Below the pieces are notes generated by a model. The model was not told the DNA's origin and ran no database searches. It saw nothing but the letters and a program-made list of their open reading frames with translations. Positions 38,061 through 45,733 of a DNA stretch of 64,000 bases are shown one piece after another (positions within the stretch are counted from its first letter, which is position 1; each line of letters begins with the position of its first letter). A program made the position numbers and the translations under genes. Source of the stretch: Actinomadura luteofluorescens (GTDB lineage: Bacteria > Actinomycetota > Actinomycetes > Streptosporangiales > Streptosporangiaceae); the NCBI RefSeq assembly GCF_013409365.1, contig NZ_JACCBA010000001.1, forward strand, positions 1,302,001 to 1,366,000, written 5' to 3'.

Positions 38061-38456
38061 ATGATCGTTCGTTCCCTCGGAGAGATCATCGGCACGGAGC
38101 GCGACGTGCAGGCGCCGACCTGGTGCAGCCGCCGCCTCGTGCTGGCCAAAGAGGGCGTCGGGTTCTCGCTGCACGAGACGATCCTGTACGCGGGCACCGA
38201 GACGAAGATGTGGTACGCCAACCACATCGAGGCCGTGTACTGCGTCGAGGGCCAGGGCGAGCTGACCAACGACGAGACGGGCGAGAAGCACAAGATCGAG
38301 CCAGGCGTGATGTACCTCCTCGACGGCCACGAGCACCACACCCTGCGCGCCCACACCGACGTGCGGACCGTCTGCGTGTTCAACCCGCCCTGCACCGGCC
38401 GGGAGGTCCATGACGAGAACGGTGTCTACCCCCTGCTGACCGAGGAGGACGCATGA
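38061..38456 (+). CDS. ectC: L-ectoine synthase
   Basis: A 131-residue cupin that cyclises N-gamma-acetyl-diaminobutyrate to ectoine with loss of water. Seen: the N-terminal [17 protein letters not shown], the cupin strand [14 protein letters not shown] with a metal-ligand glutamate, and the [13 protein letters not shown] motif with the ligand histidine. Exact family length. AGAGGAG precedes the ATG. Its stop overlaps the ectD start (ATGA). Confidence 0.96.
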   Translation: MIVRSLGEIIGTERDVQAPTWCSRRLVLAKEGVGFSLHETILYAGTETKMWYANHIEAVYCVEGQGELTNDETGEKHKIEPGVMYLLDGHEHHTLRAHTDVRTVCVFNPPCTGREVHDENGVYPLLTEEDA

Positions 38457-39418
38457 GCATCATCGAGTCCCATCCGACGATCGACGACGCCTACCCCACC
38501 CGGAAGGCCTCCGAGGCCGCACTGCTGTACCGCCAGGACCCGGTCGTGTACGGCGAGGCGAAGGACGGGCCCATCGACGGCGCGACCCTCGACTCCTTCG
38601 AGGCCAACGGGTTCCTGTCCGTCGACCAGCTGATCGCGCCGGAGGAGGTCGAGGACTACCGGGCCGAGCTGCGCCGGCTGTCGTCGGACCCGCGGATCCT
38701 GGCCGACGAGCGGACGGTGACCGAGCGCGGCTCGGACGAGGTCCGCTCCATCTTCGAGGTGCACAAGATCAGCGAGGTGTTCGCCGAGCTCGTCCGCGAC
38801 CCCCGCGTGGTGGGCCGGGCCAGGCAGATCCTCGGCTCGGAGGTTTACGTCCACCAGAGCCGGGTCAACTACAAGCCAGGTTTCACCGGCAAGGACTTCT
38901 ACTGGCACTCGGACTTCGAGACCTGGCACGCGGAGGACGGCATGCCCCGGATGCGCGCGGTGAGCATATCCATCGCGCTCACCGAGAATTTCGTGCACAA
39001 TGGCGGGCTAATGATCATGCCTGGCTCGCACAAGACCTTCGTGGCCTGCGTCGGGGAGACCCCGGACGACCACTACAAGGAGTCCCTGCGCGGACAGGAG
39101 ATCGGTACGCCCGACCCCAACAGCCTGTCGATCCTGGCCGACAAGCACGGGATCGAGCTGTTCACCGGTCCCGCGGGCTCGGCCACCATGTTCGACTGCA
39201 ACTGCATGCACGGCTCGAACGGGAACATCACCCCGTTCCCGCGCTCCAACGTGTTCATCGTGTTCAACAGCGTTGAGAACACGTGCGTCGAGCCGTTCTC
39301 CGCACCCGCGCCCCGTCCCTCCTTCATCGGCGCCCGTGACTTCACTCCCGTCGGAGTCGAGACCTCTCCGGAAGGCGGGGCGGGCCGTCCCGCCGCGGAG
39401 GGGACCGCCGGCGCCTGA
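38453..39418 (+). CDS. ectD: Ectoine 5-hydroxylase
   Basis: A 321-residue Fe(II)/2-oxoglutarate dioxygenase that turns ectoine into 5-hydroxyectoine. Iron ligands are seen as His-x-Asp in [15 protein letters not shown] and the distal His in CMHGSNGNI; the EctD signature block [16 protein letters not shown] is intact. ATG overlaps the ectC stop by 4 nt. The last 30 residues are Gly/Ala/Pro-rich and dispensable-looking. Presence of ectD means the cell should make both solutes, typical of heat- and drought-exposed actinobacteria. Confidence 0.95.
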   Translation: MSIIESHPTIDDAYPTRKASEAALLYRQDPVVYGEAKDGPIDGATLDSFEANGFLSVDQLIAPEEVEDYRAELRRLSSDPRILADERTVTERGSDEVRSIFEVHKISEVFAELVRDPRVVGRARQILGSEVYVHQSRVNYKPGFTGKDFYWHSDFETWHAEDGMPRMRAVSISIALTENFVHNGGLMIMPGSHKTFVACVGETPDDHYKESLRGQEIGTPDPNSLSILADKHGIELFTGPAGSATMFDCNCMHGSNGNITPFPRSNVFIVFNSVENTCVEPFSAPAPRPSFIGARDFTPVGVETSPEGGAGRPAAEGTAGA

Positions 39419-39446
39419 GCCTAACAATTCGATAACCCGACCCACC

Positions 39447-39496
39447 CGCTCCGCGCCCGCAAGGGGGCCGTCCGGCCTCCCTGCGGGCGCGGAGCG
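39447..39496 (+). terminator. Long hairpin between ectD and ehuB
   Basis: Arms CGCTCCGCGCCCGCA (39447-39461) and TGCGGGCGCGGAGCG (39482-39496) are perfect over 15 bp. The 20-nt loop itself contains GGGGCCG/CGGCC pairing. It sits 28 nt after the ectD stop and 23 nt before ehuB. No T run follows, so it may be a full terminator, a partial attenuator or an RNA-stability element separating biosynthesis from transport. Confidence 0.65.
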
Positions 39497-39519
39497 CACC
39501 CATCATCAGGAGATCGACG

Positions 39520-40413
39520 ATGACTTCCTCGAGACGCGACTTCCTCCGCACCGCCGTGCTGCTGTCCGCCGCGGCGCCGCTGGCCGCGGCGGGCTGCTCC
39601 ACGACGGATCCGGAGAAGGAGAAGGCCGGCGGCGGCACGCTGCAGAAGGCCAAGGACTCCGGGACCATCACGGTCGGGTTCGCCAACGAGGCGCCCTACG
39701 GCTACACCGACAAATCCGGGAAGCTGACCGGCGAGGCCCCCGAGCTCGCTCGGGTCATCTTCAAGAACCTCGGCATCGACGAGATCAAGGGCGTCCAGGT
39801 CGACTTCGGCGGGCTCATCGGCGGGCTCAACGCCAAGCGCTTCGACGCGATCGCCGCCGGCATGTTCATCACGCCCGAGCGGTGCGCCTCCGCGGCGTTC
39901 GGCAACCCCGAGTACGTCGCCAAGAGCGCCTTCATGGTGCCCGAGGGCAACCCGAAGGGCCTCAAGGCCGCCGAGGACCCGGGCAAGAAGGGCGTCAAGG
40001 TCGGCGTGCTCACCGGCGCGGTCGAGGCCGGGTACGCCGAGAAGACCGGCGTCAAGAAGGGCGACGTCAAGACCTTCGCCGACCAGGCGAGCGCCTACGA
40101 GGGCCTGAAGGCCGGGCGCATCGACTGCATCTGGCTGACCCGCATCTCGCTGGCCGACCTGCTGACCAAGCACAAGGGCGAGGGCTTCGAGGTCACCGAC
40201 GCGTTCACCCCCGTCATCGACGGCAAGGAGCAGCTCGGCGCGGGCGCGTTCGCGTTCCGCAAGGCCGACTCGGACCTGCTGAACGCCTGGAACGCCGAGC
40301 TCGCCAAGCTCCAGCAGGGCAACAAGCTGCTGCCGGTCCTGCAGCCGTTCGGCTTCACCCAGGCGGAGATGCCCGGCCCGGACGACACCGCCGCCAAGTT
40401 CTGCCAGGGCTGA
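39520..40413 (+). CDS. ehuB: Ectoine/hydroxyectoine ABC transporter substrate-binding lipoprotein EhuB
   Basis: A 297-residue type-II solute-binding protein. The signal peptide combines a twin-arginine motif SRRDFLR with a lipobox AAGC, so it is probably exported folded by Tat and lipid-anchored. The mature domain has ITVGFANEAPYGYTDKSGKLTGEAPELARVI in sense order, the family-3 amino-acid/ectoine binding pattern with aromatic residues that could box the pyrimidine ring. ATG with AGGAG 7 nt upstream. Directly downstream of ectABCD and followed by two permeases and an ATPase, which supports EhuB over other family-3 binders. Confidence 0.88.
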   Translation: MTSSRRDFLRTAVLLSAAAPLAAAGCSTTDPEKEKAGGGTLQKAKDSGTITVGFANEAPYGYTDKSGKLTGEAPELARVIFKNLGIDEIKGVQVDFGGLIGGLNAKRFDAIAAGMFITPERCASAAFGNPEYVAKSAFMVPEGNPKGLKAAEDPGKKGVKVGVLTGAVEAGYAEKTGVKKGDVKTFADQASAYEGLKAGRIDCIWLTRISLADLLTKHKGEGFEVTDAFTPVIDGKEQLGAGAFAFRKADSDLLNAWNAELAKLQQGNKLLPVLQPFGFTQAEMPGPDDTAAKFCQG

Positions 40414-40416
40414 CCC

Positions 40417-41133
40417 GTGTCCGAGGTCCTCGACAGCTATCCCCAGTGGCTGGACGGGGCGTGGGTCACGATCCGGCTCACCCTCCTCGGCGGAGCGCTG
40501 GCGCTCGTGCTCGCGCTGGTCTTCGGGCTGGCGGGCACGTCACGCAGCGCGGGGGTGCGCGGGCTGAACCGCGTGTACGTGGAGTTCTTCCGCGGCAACG
40601 CCACGCTGGTGCTGCTGTACTGGTTCTTCTACGCCCTCCCGCTGATCGGCCTCCGGTTCACCACGATGTTCGCGGCCGTGCTGGCCCTCGGCCTGAACGT
40701 CGGCGCGTACGGCGCCGAGGTGGTGCGCGGATCGATCAACGCCGTCCCGAAGGCGCAGTACGAGGCGACGATCGCGCTGAACTTCACGCCGTTCCAGCGC
40801 ATGCGGCGCGTGCTGCTGCCGCAGGCGTTCGCGCTCATGCTGCCGCCGTTCGGCAACCTGATCATCGAGCTGATGAAGGGCACCGCCATCGTGTCCCTGG
40901 TGGGCCTGGTCGACCTGACCCGCGTCTCCAAGAACATCCAGGGCAGCACCGGCCAGACCGTCGCCTCGTTCACGGTCGTGCTCGTCCTGTACTTCGTGAT
41001 CGCTCAGGTCCTGCAGCTGTTCGTCCGCTACGCCGAGCGGCGCGTGGACCGGATGCTGGGCCGCAGGCTGCCCCCTGAGCCGTCCCTCGGGACGATCGCG
41101 GCGGGCGCGCCCGGGGCGGGGGTGAGCGGCTGA
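40417..41133 (+). CDS. ehuC: Ectoine/hydroxyectoine ABC transporter permease EhuC
   Basis: A 238-residue permease of the HisM/GlnP type with about five helices (for example [20 protein letters not shown]). The EAA loop is in EATIALNFTPFQRMRRVLLPQ, and FRGNATLVLLYWFFYALPL matches the family. It forms a heterodimer with EhuD. GTG start 3 nt after the ehuB stop; its stop overlaps the ehuD start as TGATG. Confidence 0.88.
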   Translation: MSEVLDSYPQWLDGAWVTIRLTLLGGALALVLALVFGLAGTSRSAGVRGLNRVYVEFFRGNATLVLLYWFFYALPLIGLRFTTMFAAVLALGLNVGAYGAEVVRGSINAVPKAQYEATIALNFTPFQRMRRVLLPQAFALMLPPFGNLIIELMKGTAIVSLVGLVDLTRVSKNIQGSTGQTVASFTVVLVLYFVIAQVLQLFVRYAERRVDRMLGRRLPPEPSLGTIAAGAPGAGVSG

Positions 41134-41786
41134 TGAGCTGGGACTGGCACTATTCCGGCGAGATCCTGCCCGACCTGCTGAACGGGCTGCGCTACACGCT
41201 GACCGCGACGCTGCTGGGCTATGTGATCGCCCTGGTCCTCGGGCTGGTGTGGACGCTGCTGCGCCGCTCCCCGAGCCGGGTGTTCAACCAGGTGGTCCGG
41301 TGGGTCACCGAGTTCATCAGGTCCACGCCGCTGATCCCGCAGCTGTACTTCGTGTTCTTCGTGCTGCCGGCCTGGGGCGTCACCATCGGGTCCCTCACCG
41401 CGGGCACGATCACGCTCGGGATCCACTACTCGACCTACACGGCCGAGGTGTACCGGGCCGGGATCGCCGACGTCCCCAAGGGGCAGTGGGAGGCGTGCAC
41501 CGCGCTGAACCTGCCGCGTTCGCGGGTGTGGCTGGACGTGGTCCTGCCGCAGGCGATCCGGCGGGTCATCCCGACGCTCGGCAACTACCTGATCGCGATG
41601 TTCAAGGATTCGCCGATGCTGCTGGCGATCAACGTCGCGGAGCTGCTGTTCTCCGCGTACCAGGTCGGGTCCAAGTCCCTGCAGTTCCTGGAGCCGATCA
41701 CCATGGTCGGCCTGTTGTTCGTCGTGGTCAGCGTCATATCCTCGATACTCGTCCGCCGCTTGGAGAGGCGTTATGCCACCAATTGA
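41133..41786 (+). CDS. ehuD: Ectoine/hydroxyectoine ABC transporter permease EhuD
   Basis: A 217-residue permease, second channel subunit. About five TM helices; conserved TEFIRSTPLIPQLYFVFFVLP and the EAA loop EACTALNLPRSRVWLDVVLPQ. The start overlaps ehuC by one base (TGATG) and its end overlaps ehuA by 14 nt, so translation of all three should be coupled. Confidence 0.88.
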   Translation: MSWDWHYSGEILPDLLNGLRYTLTATLLGYVIALVLGLVWTLLRRSPSRVFNQVVRWVTEFIRSTPLIPQLYFVFFVLPAWGVTIGSLTAGTITLGIHYSTYTAEVYRAGIADVPKGQWEACTALNLPRSRVWLDVVLPQAIRRVIPTLGNYLIAMFKDSPMLLAINVAELLFSAYQVGSKSLQFLEPITMVGLLFVVVSVISSILVRRLERRYATN

Positions 41787-42720
41787 CACCGACTCAGTCG
41801 ACCCCGGGGGCACCGCGGACCGCCCAGCCCCCGAAGGCGCCGCCGAGGCGCCGGCCCCTGTCCCCGGCGAGGCGGCCGCCGGCGCGGGCGTCTCCACGCA
41901 GAAGGGCACCGCCACGAAGGCCGAGCCGGCCGCGGGGCTGCCGCGCGGCGAGGCGCCGGGCATCCGCTTCGAGAAGGTGGTGAAGCGGTTCGGCTCCAAC
42001 GTCGTGCTCCGCGAGCTGGACTTCACCGTGGCGCCCGGCGAGCGGGTCACGCTCATCGGGCCGAGCGGGTCGGGCAAGACCACGATCCTGCGGCTGCTGA
42101 TGACGCTGGAGACGCTCGACGAGGGCCTGATCTGGATCGGCGACGACACGCTGTGGCACATGGACCGCGGCGGCAAGCGCGTCCCGGCGAACCAGAAGCA
42201 CCTGCACGAGATGCGCAAGCAGGTCGGCATGGTGTTCCAGCAGTTCAACCTGTTCCCGAACATGAACGTGCTGCGCAACCTCACCGAGGGGCCGGTGCGC
42301 GTGCTCGGGGTGTCCAAGGACGAGGCGGTCGAGCGGGCCCGCGGCCTGCTCGACATGGTCGGCCTGTCGGACAAGGAGAGCGCGCACCCGACCCAGCTGT
42401 CGGGCGGCCAGCAGCAGCGGGTGGCGATCGCGCGGGCGCTCGCCATGCAGCCGAGGGTGCTGCTGCTGGACGAGGTGACCTCGGCGCTCGACCCCGAACT
42501 CGTGGTCGGCGTCCAGGACCTGCTGCGCGACATCGCCCGGCAGAGCGACCTGACCATGCTCTGCGTCACCCACGAGATGACCTTCGCCAAGGACATCTCC
42601 GACCGGGTCCTGATGTTCGACCAGGGCCAGATCGTCGAGGAGGGTCCCCCGGACCAGATCTTCGGCGAGCCGTCCGAGCAGCGGACCCGCGACTTCCTGC
42701 AGGCCGTGCTCGCGTCCTGA
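41773..42720 (+). CDS. ehuA: Ectoine/hydroxyectoine ABC transporter ATP-binding protein EhuA
   Basis: A 315-residue ABC ATPase: Walker A GPSGSGKTT, Q-loop VFQQFNLFPNMNV, signature LSGGQQQR, Walker B VLLLDEVTSALD and switch His in VTHEM. The ATPase core starts only near residue 62; before it is a Pro/Ala/Gly-rich disordered stretch not found in ordinary GlnQ-type ATPases (about 250 residues). A later start would shorten this, but no good Shine-Dalgarno is seen there and the ehuD overlap favours 41773. Last gene of the locus; a 15-bp hairpin follows. Confidence 0.88.
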   Translation: MPPIDTDSVDPGGTADRPAPEGAAEAPAPVPGEAAAGAGVSTQKGTATKAEPAAGLPRGEAPGIRFEKVVKRFGSNVVLRELDFTVAPGERVTLIGPSGSGKTTILRLLMTLETLDEGLIWIGDDTLWHMDRGGKRVPANQKHLHEMRKQVGMVFQQFNLFPNMNVLRNLTEGPVRVLGVSKDEAVERARGLLDMVGLSDKESAHPTQLSGGQQQRVAIARALAMQPRVLLLDEVTSALDPELVVGVQDLLRDIARQSDLTMLCVTHEMTFAKDISDRVLMFDQGQIVEEGPPDQIFGEPSEQRTRDFLQAVLAS

Positions 42721-42757
42721 CCGGTCCGGGCCCGCCGGCCGGAACCGCGTCCCGTGC

Positions 42758-42795
42758 GTCGCCCGCGTCCCCGTCGCCCCGGGGACGCGGGCGAC
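42758..42795 (+). terminator. Hairpin terminator of the ect-ehu locus
   Basis: GTCGCCCGCGTCCCC (42758-42772) and GGGGACGCGGGCGAC (42781-42795) form a perfect 15-bp stem with an 8-nt loop, 38 nt after the ehuA stop. A short TCCCGTTTCC follows. Confidence 0.75.
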
Positions 42796-42855
42796 TCCCG
42801 TTTCCGGGGCCGCCGCGACGGCGCCCGGGCTCCCGATCACCCCGCCCGCCCCCGC

Positions 42856-42872
42856 ACCGAACGCGATTCGGT
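42856..42872. promoter_or_regulatory. Operator-like palindrome before the thiolase gene
   Basis: ACCGAA-CGCGA-TTCGGT, 6-bp arms with a 5-nt spacer, 34 nt upstream of the thiolase-like gene's ATG. The same motif, with one spacer base changed, recurs at 44441-44457 before the nitronate monooxygenase gene. The form suits a TetR-type operator. Confidence 0.5.
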
Positions 42873-42905
42873 ACCGTGGCGGCGACGGACGAGGAGAGCG
42901 AGGCG

Positions 42906-44066
42906 ATGGGCACTTCGATCGTGGGGCTCGGCATGACCGAGCTCGGCAGGGTGTACGGGCGCAGCCCCCGGCGGCTCGCCGCCGACGCGGTACGGCTGGC
43001 GGCCGCCGACGCGGGCCTGGCGCTCGGCGACCTGGACGGCCTGCTGGTCAGTCACGGCATGGGCGGTTCGCCCGGGATCGAGCTGGCCGACACGCTCGGC
43101 CTGCGCGACCTGCGGCTGCTGGCCCTGGTCAACTCCTACGGGGCGACGGCCGGGGCGATGGTGTCGTACGCGGCGATGTCGGTGCTGAACGGTTCGGCGA
43201 CCACGGTCGCGTGCGTGTTCGCGGACGCGCCGCTGAAGCCGGAGCAGTCCGCGGGCTCGGCCTACAACCGCAGTTCACGCGAATGGTACGGGTTCGGCGG
43301 GATGACGGCGGCGCTCGGCCTGCGCAGCGTGAACTCGCACTACGCCCTCGCCGCCCAGCGGCACATGGCCCGCTACGGGACGACGAGCGAGCAGCTCGGC
43401 GCGATCGCCGTGGCGACCCGCGCCTGGGCGTCCGGCAACCCCCTGGCGCAGATGCGGGAGCCGATCACGATCGAGGACCACCAGGCCTCCCGCTGGGTGT
43501 CGGAACCCCTGCACCTGCTGGACTGCTGCCTGGTGTCCAACGGTGCGATCGCCGTCATCGTGACGAGCGCCGGCCGGGCCCGCGACCTGGCCCGCCCGCC
43601 CGTCCACCTGTGGGGCTGGGGGCAGGGCCACCCGGGGCACCGCAAGGAGCGCGGCAGCGACTTCGGCCTGGCGACGGGCGCCGCGGCGTCCGGCGCGGCG
43701 GCGATGAAGATGGCCGGGATCACCACGGCCGACGTGGACGTGTGCGAGCTGTACGACTGCTACACCTACACCGTCCTGGTGACGCTGGAGGACTACGGGT
43801 TCTGCGCGAAGGGCGAGGGCGGCGCGTTCGCCGCGTCCGGCGCCCTCGGGCCCGGCGGGTCGCTGCCGACCAACACCGGCGGCGGGCAGCTGTCGGCGTA
43901 CTACATGTGGGGCATGACGCCGCTGTCGGAGGCCGTGATCCAGGCGCGGGGGGACGGCGGGCAGCGGCAGGCCCCCTCCACCGACGTGATCCTCGTCAGC
44001 GGGAACGGCGGGATCCTCGACCACCACTCCACGCTGGTCGTCAGCCCGCACGAGAAGGGGGCCTAG
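42906..44066 (+). CDS. Thiolase-fold protein (SCP-x/Ltp2-like), lacking the usual catalytic cysteine
   Basis: A 386-residue thiolase-superfamily protein of the lipid-transfer/SCP-x type. It has the C-terminal ELYDCYTYTVLVTLEDYGFC and NTGGGQLSAYYMWGM blocks. At the place where thiolases carry the nucleophilic Cys after the N-terminal helix, the sequence reads NSYGATAGAMVSYA, with no Cys. Ltp2-like aldolases, which cleave acyl-CoA side chains, share this loss and require a DUF35 partner; one is encoded 2 nt downstream. So a retro-aldol or condensing role on a CoA thioester is inferred; the substrate is unknown. ATG 42906 follows GAGGAGAGCGAGGCG. Confidence 0.8.
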   Translation: MGTSIVGLGMTELGRVYGRSPRRLAADAVRLAAADAGLALGDLDGLLVSHGMGGSPGIELADTLGLRDLRLLALVNSYGATAGAMVSYAAMSVLNGSATTVACVFADAPLKPEQSAGSAYNRSSREWYGFGGMTAALGLRSVNSHYALAAQRHMARYGTTSEQLGAIAVATRAWASGNPLAQMREPITIEDHQASRWVSEPLHLLDCCLVSNGAIAVIVTSAGRARDLARPPVHLWGWGQGHPGHRKERGSDFGLATGAAASGAAAMKMAGITTADVDVCELYDCYTYTVLVTLEDYGFCAKGEGGAFAASGALGPGGSLPTNTGGGQLSAYYMWGMTPLSEAVIQARGDGGQRQAPSTDVILVSGNGGILDHHSTLVVSPHEKGA

Positions 44067-44068
44067 CC

Positions 44069-44464
44069 ATGGACATCGGCGTTCTGCGGCGGGACGGGCG
44101 CACCGACCCGTTCTTCGACGGCACGGCCGCCGGCCGGCTCGTCGTCCGGCGCTGCGAGGCGTGCGACCGGTGGTTCGCGCCGGACGCGAGCGGCTGCCCC
44201 GGCTGCGGCGAGGAGGAGCTCGGCTGGGCCGAGGCGAGCGGCGCGGCGACCCTGGTGACCTGGACGATCCTGCCCAAGGAGCCGCCCGCGTTCCTGGCGC
44301 TCGTCGAGCTGGCCGAGGGGCCCTGGCTGCACGCCCGCCTGGACGGGGTGGAGCGCGCGGACCTGCGCGAGGGGCTCGCGCTGCGCGCGGCGTTCGAGCA
44401 TCCGGACGAAGGCGAGTCGTACGTGCTGTTCCGCCCCTGGACCGAACGCGGTTCGGTCCGTTAG
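44069..44464 (+). CDS. DUF35 OB-fold/zinc-ribbon protein, partner of the thiolase-like protein
   Basis: A 131-residue protein. The rubredoxin-like zinc ribbon Cys-x2-Cys-x11-Cys-x2-Cys (CEAC then CPGC, residues about 31-51) is followed by an OB-fold region (ATLVTWTILPKEPPAFLALVEL). DUF35 proteins bind acyl-CoA and form stable complexes with thiolase-fold partners such as Ltp2. ATG is 2 nt after the upstream stop, so the two are co-translated. Its 3' end contains the palindrome that also precedes the next gene. Confidence 0.85.
   Translation: MDIGVLRRDGRTDPFFDGTAAGRLVVRRCEACDRWFAPDASGCPGCGEEELGWAEASGAATLVTWTILPKEPPAFLALVELAEGPWLHARLDGVERADLREGLALRAAFEHPDEGESYVLFRPWTERGSVR
44439..44459. promoter_or_regulatory. 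Second copy of the ACCGAA-N5-TTCGGT operator
   Basis: GGACCGAA (44439-44446), spacer CGCGG, TTCGGTCC (44452-44459): 8-bp perfect arms. It lies within the last codons of the DUF35 gene and 14 nt before the ATG of the nitronate monooxygenase gene. Matches the site at 42856-42872 in arms and spacer length. Confidence 0.5.
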
Positions 44465-44473
44465 CGTCGGGCC

Positions 44474-45610
44474 ATGAACACCGAGGTCTGCGCACGGTTC
44501 GGCATCGAGTTCCCGCTGTTCGCCTTCAGCCACTGCCGCGACGTGGTCGCCGCCGTCACGGGCGCCGGCGGGTTCGGTGTCCTCGGTGCCGTCGCGTACA
44601 CGCCGGACCGGCTCGAAGAGGAGCTCTGCTGGATCGACGACCACGTGGGCGGCCGCCCCTACGGCGTCGACGTGCTCGTCCCCGGCAAGATCGACAAGGC
44701 GGCGGAGGGCGGCGGCGGCCTGGACGCCCTGCTCGCCGCCGTTCCCGACGAGCACTGGCGCTTCCTCGTCGGCCTGTTCGCCAAGTACGACGTCCCGCCG
44801 CCCGACTTCGACAAGGCCCGGCGGTCCAACGCGCGCGGCGGCGCGCAGGTCACCAAGGAGGGCGCGACCGAGCTGATCGACGTGTCGCTCGCCCACCCCA
44901 TCGGCCTCATCGCCAGCGCCCTCGGCACCCCGCCGCCGCTGATGGTGGAGAAGGCCAAGGCCGCCGGGATCCCCGTCGCCGCACTGGTCGGGACGTCCGA
45001 GCACGCCCGCCGCCAGGTCGCCGCCGGCGTCGACCTCGTCGTCGCGCAGGGCGGCGAGGCGGGCGGGCACACTGGCGAGATCTCCACGATGGTGCTCGTC
45101 CCCGAGGTGGTCGACACGGTCGCGCCGGTGCCCGTCCTCGCCGCGGGCGGGATCGCCACCGGACGCCAGATGGCCGCGGCCCTCGCGCTCGGCGCGTCCG
45201 GCGTGTGGTGCGGCTCGGTGTGGCTCACCACCGAGGAGGCCGAGACGTCCCCGCCGGTGAAGGAGAAGCTGCTCGCCGCCACGTCGCGCGACACGATCCG
45301 GTCGCGGTCGCGGACCGGCAAGCCCGCCCGGCAGCTGCGCTCGGCGTGGACGCAGGAGTGGGAGGGGCCGGACAGCCCCGGCCCGCTCGGCATGCCGCTC
45401 CAGATGATCGTGGCCGAGGGCGCCATGCGGCAGATCACCAAGGTGGCCGAGTCCGGCAACCCGGGCGCCCGCGCCCTCGCGAACTACTTCGTCGGCCAGT
45501 GCGTCGGCCTGATGAACACCGTCAAGCCCGCACGCCAGGTCGTCTACGACATGGTCGAGGACTTCGCCGACGCGGTGGAGCGGCTCAACGCCGTCACCGG
45601 CACGGACTGA
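44474..45610 (+). CDS. Nitronate monooxygenase-family FMN protein
   Basis: A 378-residue TIM-barrel flavoprotein of the NMO/2-nitropropane dioxygenase family. Seen: the N-terminal ARFGIEFPLFAFSHCRDVVAAVTGAGGFGVLG in sense order, the phosphate-binding AQGGEAGGHTGEIST and VLAAGGIATGRQMAAALALGASGV, all FMN-loop elements. Family members oxidise nitronates, or act as enoyl-type reductases in some pathways. Next to the thiolase/DUF35 pair and with the same operator, it may belong to the same acyl-CoA or steroid-like catabolic function; this is inference. ATG start. Confidence 0.85.
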   Translation: MNTEVCARFGIEFPLFAFSHCRDVVAAVTGAGGFGVLGAVAYTPDRLEEELCWIDDHVGGRPYGVDVLVPGKIDKAAEGGGGLDALLAAVPDEHWRFLVGLFAKYDVPPPDFDKARRSNARGGAQVTKEGATELIDVSLAHPIGLIASALGTPPPLMVEKAKAAGIPVAALVGTSEHARRQVAAGVDLVVAQGGEAGGHTGEISTMVLVPEVVDTVAPVPVLAAGGIATGRQMAAALALGASGVWCGSVWLTTEEAETSPPVKEKLLAATSRDTIRSRSRTGKPARQLRSAWTQEWEGPDSPGPLGMPLQMIVAEGAMRQITKVAESGNPGARALANYFVGQCVGLMNTVKPARQVVYDMVEDFADAVERLNAVTGTD

Positions 45611-45733
45611 ACGGCCGAAACCGGACATCGTTCCGGCAGGTGGCGCGGCGCTAGCGGCGTGACGCCGCCGCGGCCCCGGCTTACGCTTCCCTGCGACAGG
45701 CATGATCCGCCCCCGCCGTCAGGGAAGGCCGCC

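Noticed and set aside
42153..42905. N-terminal extension of the thiolase gene back into ehuA
   Set aside because: It overlaps ehuA in another frame and crosses the terminator hairpin; ATG 42906 has a good ribosome-binding site.
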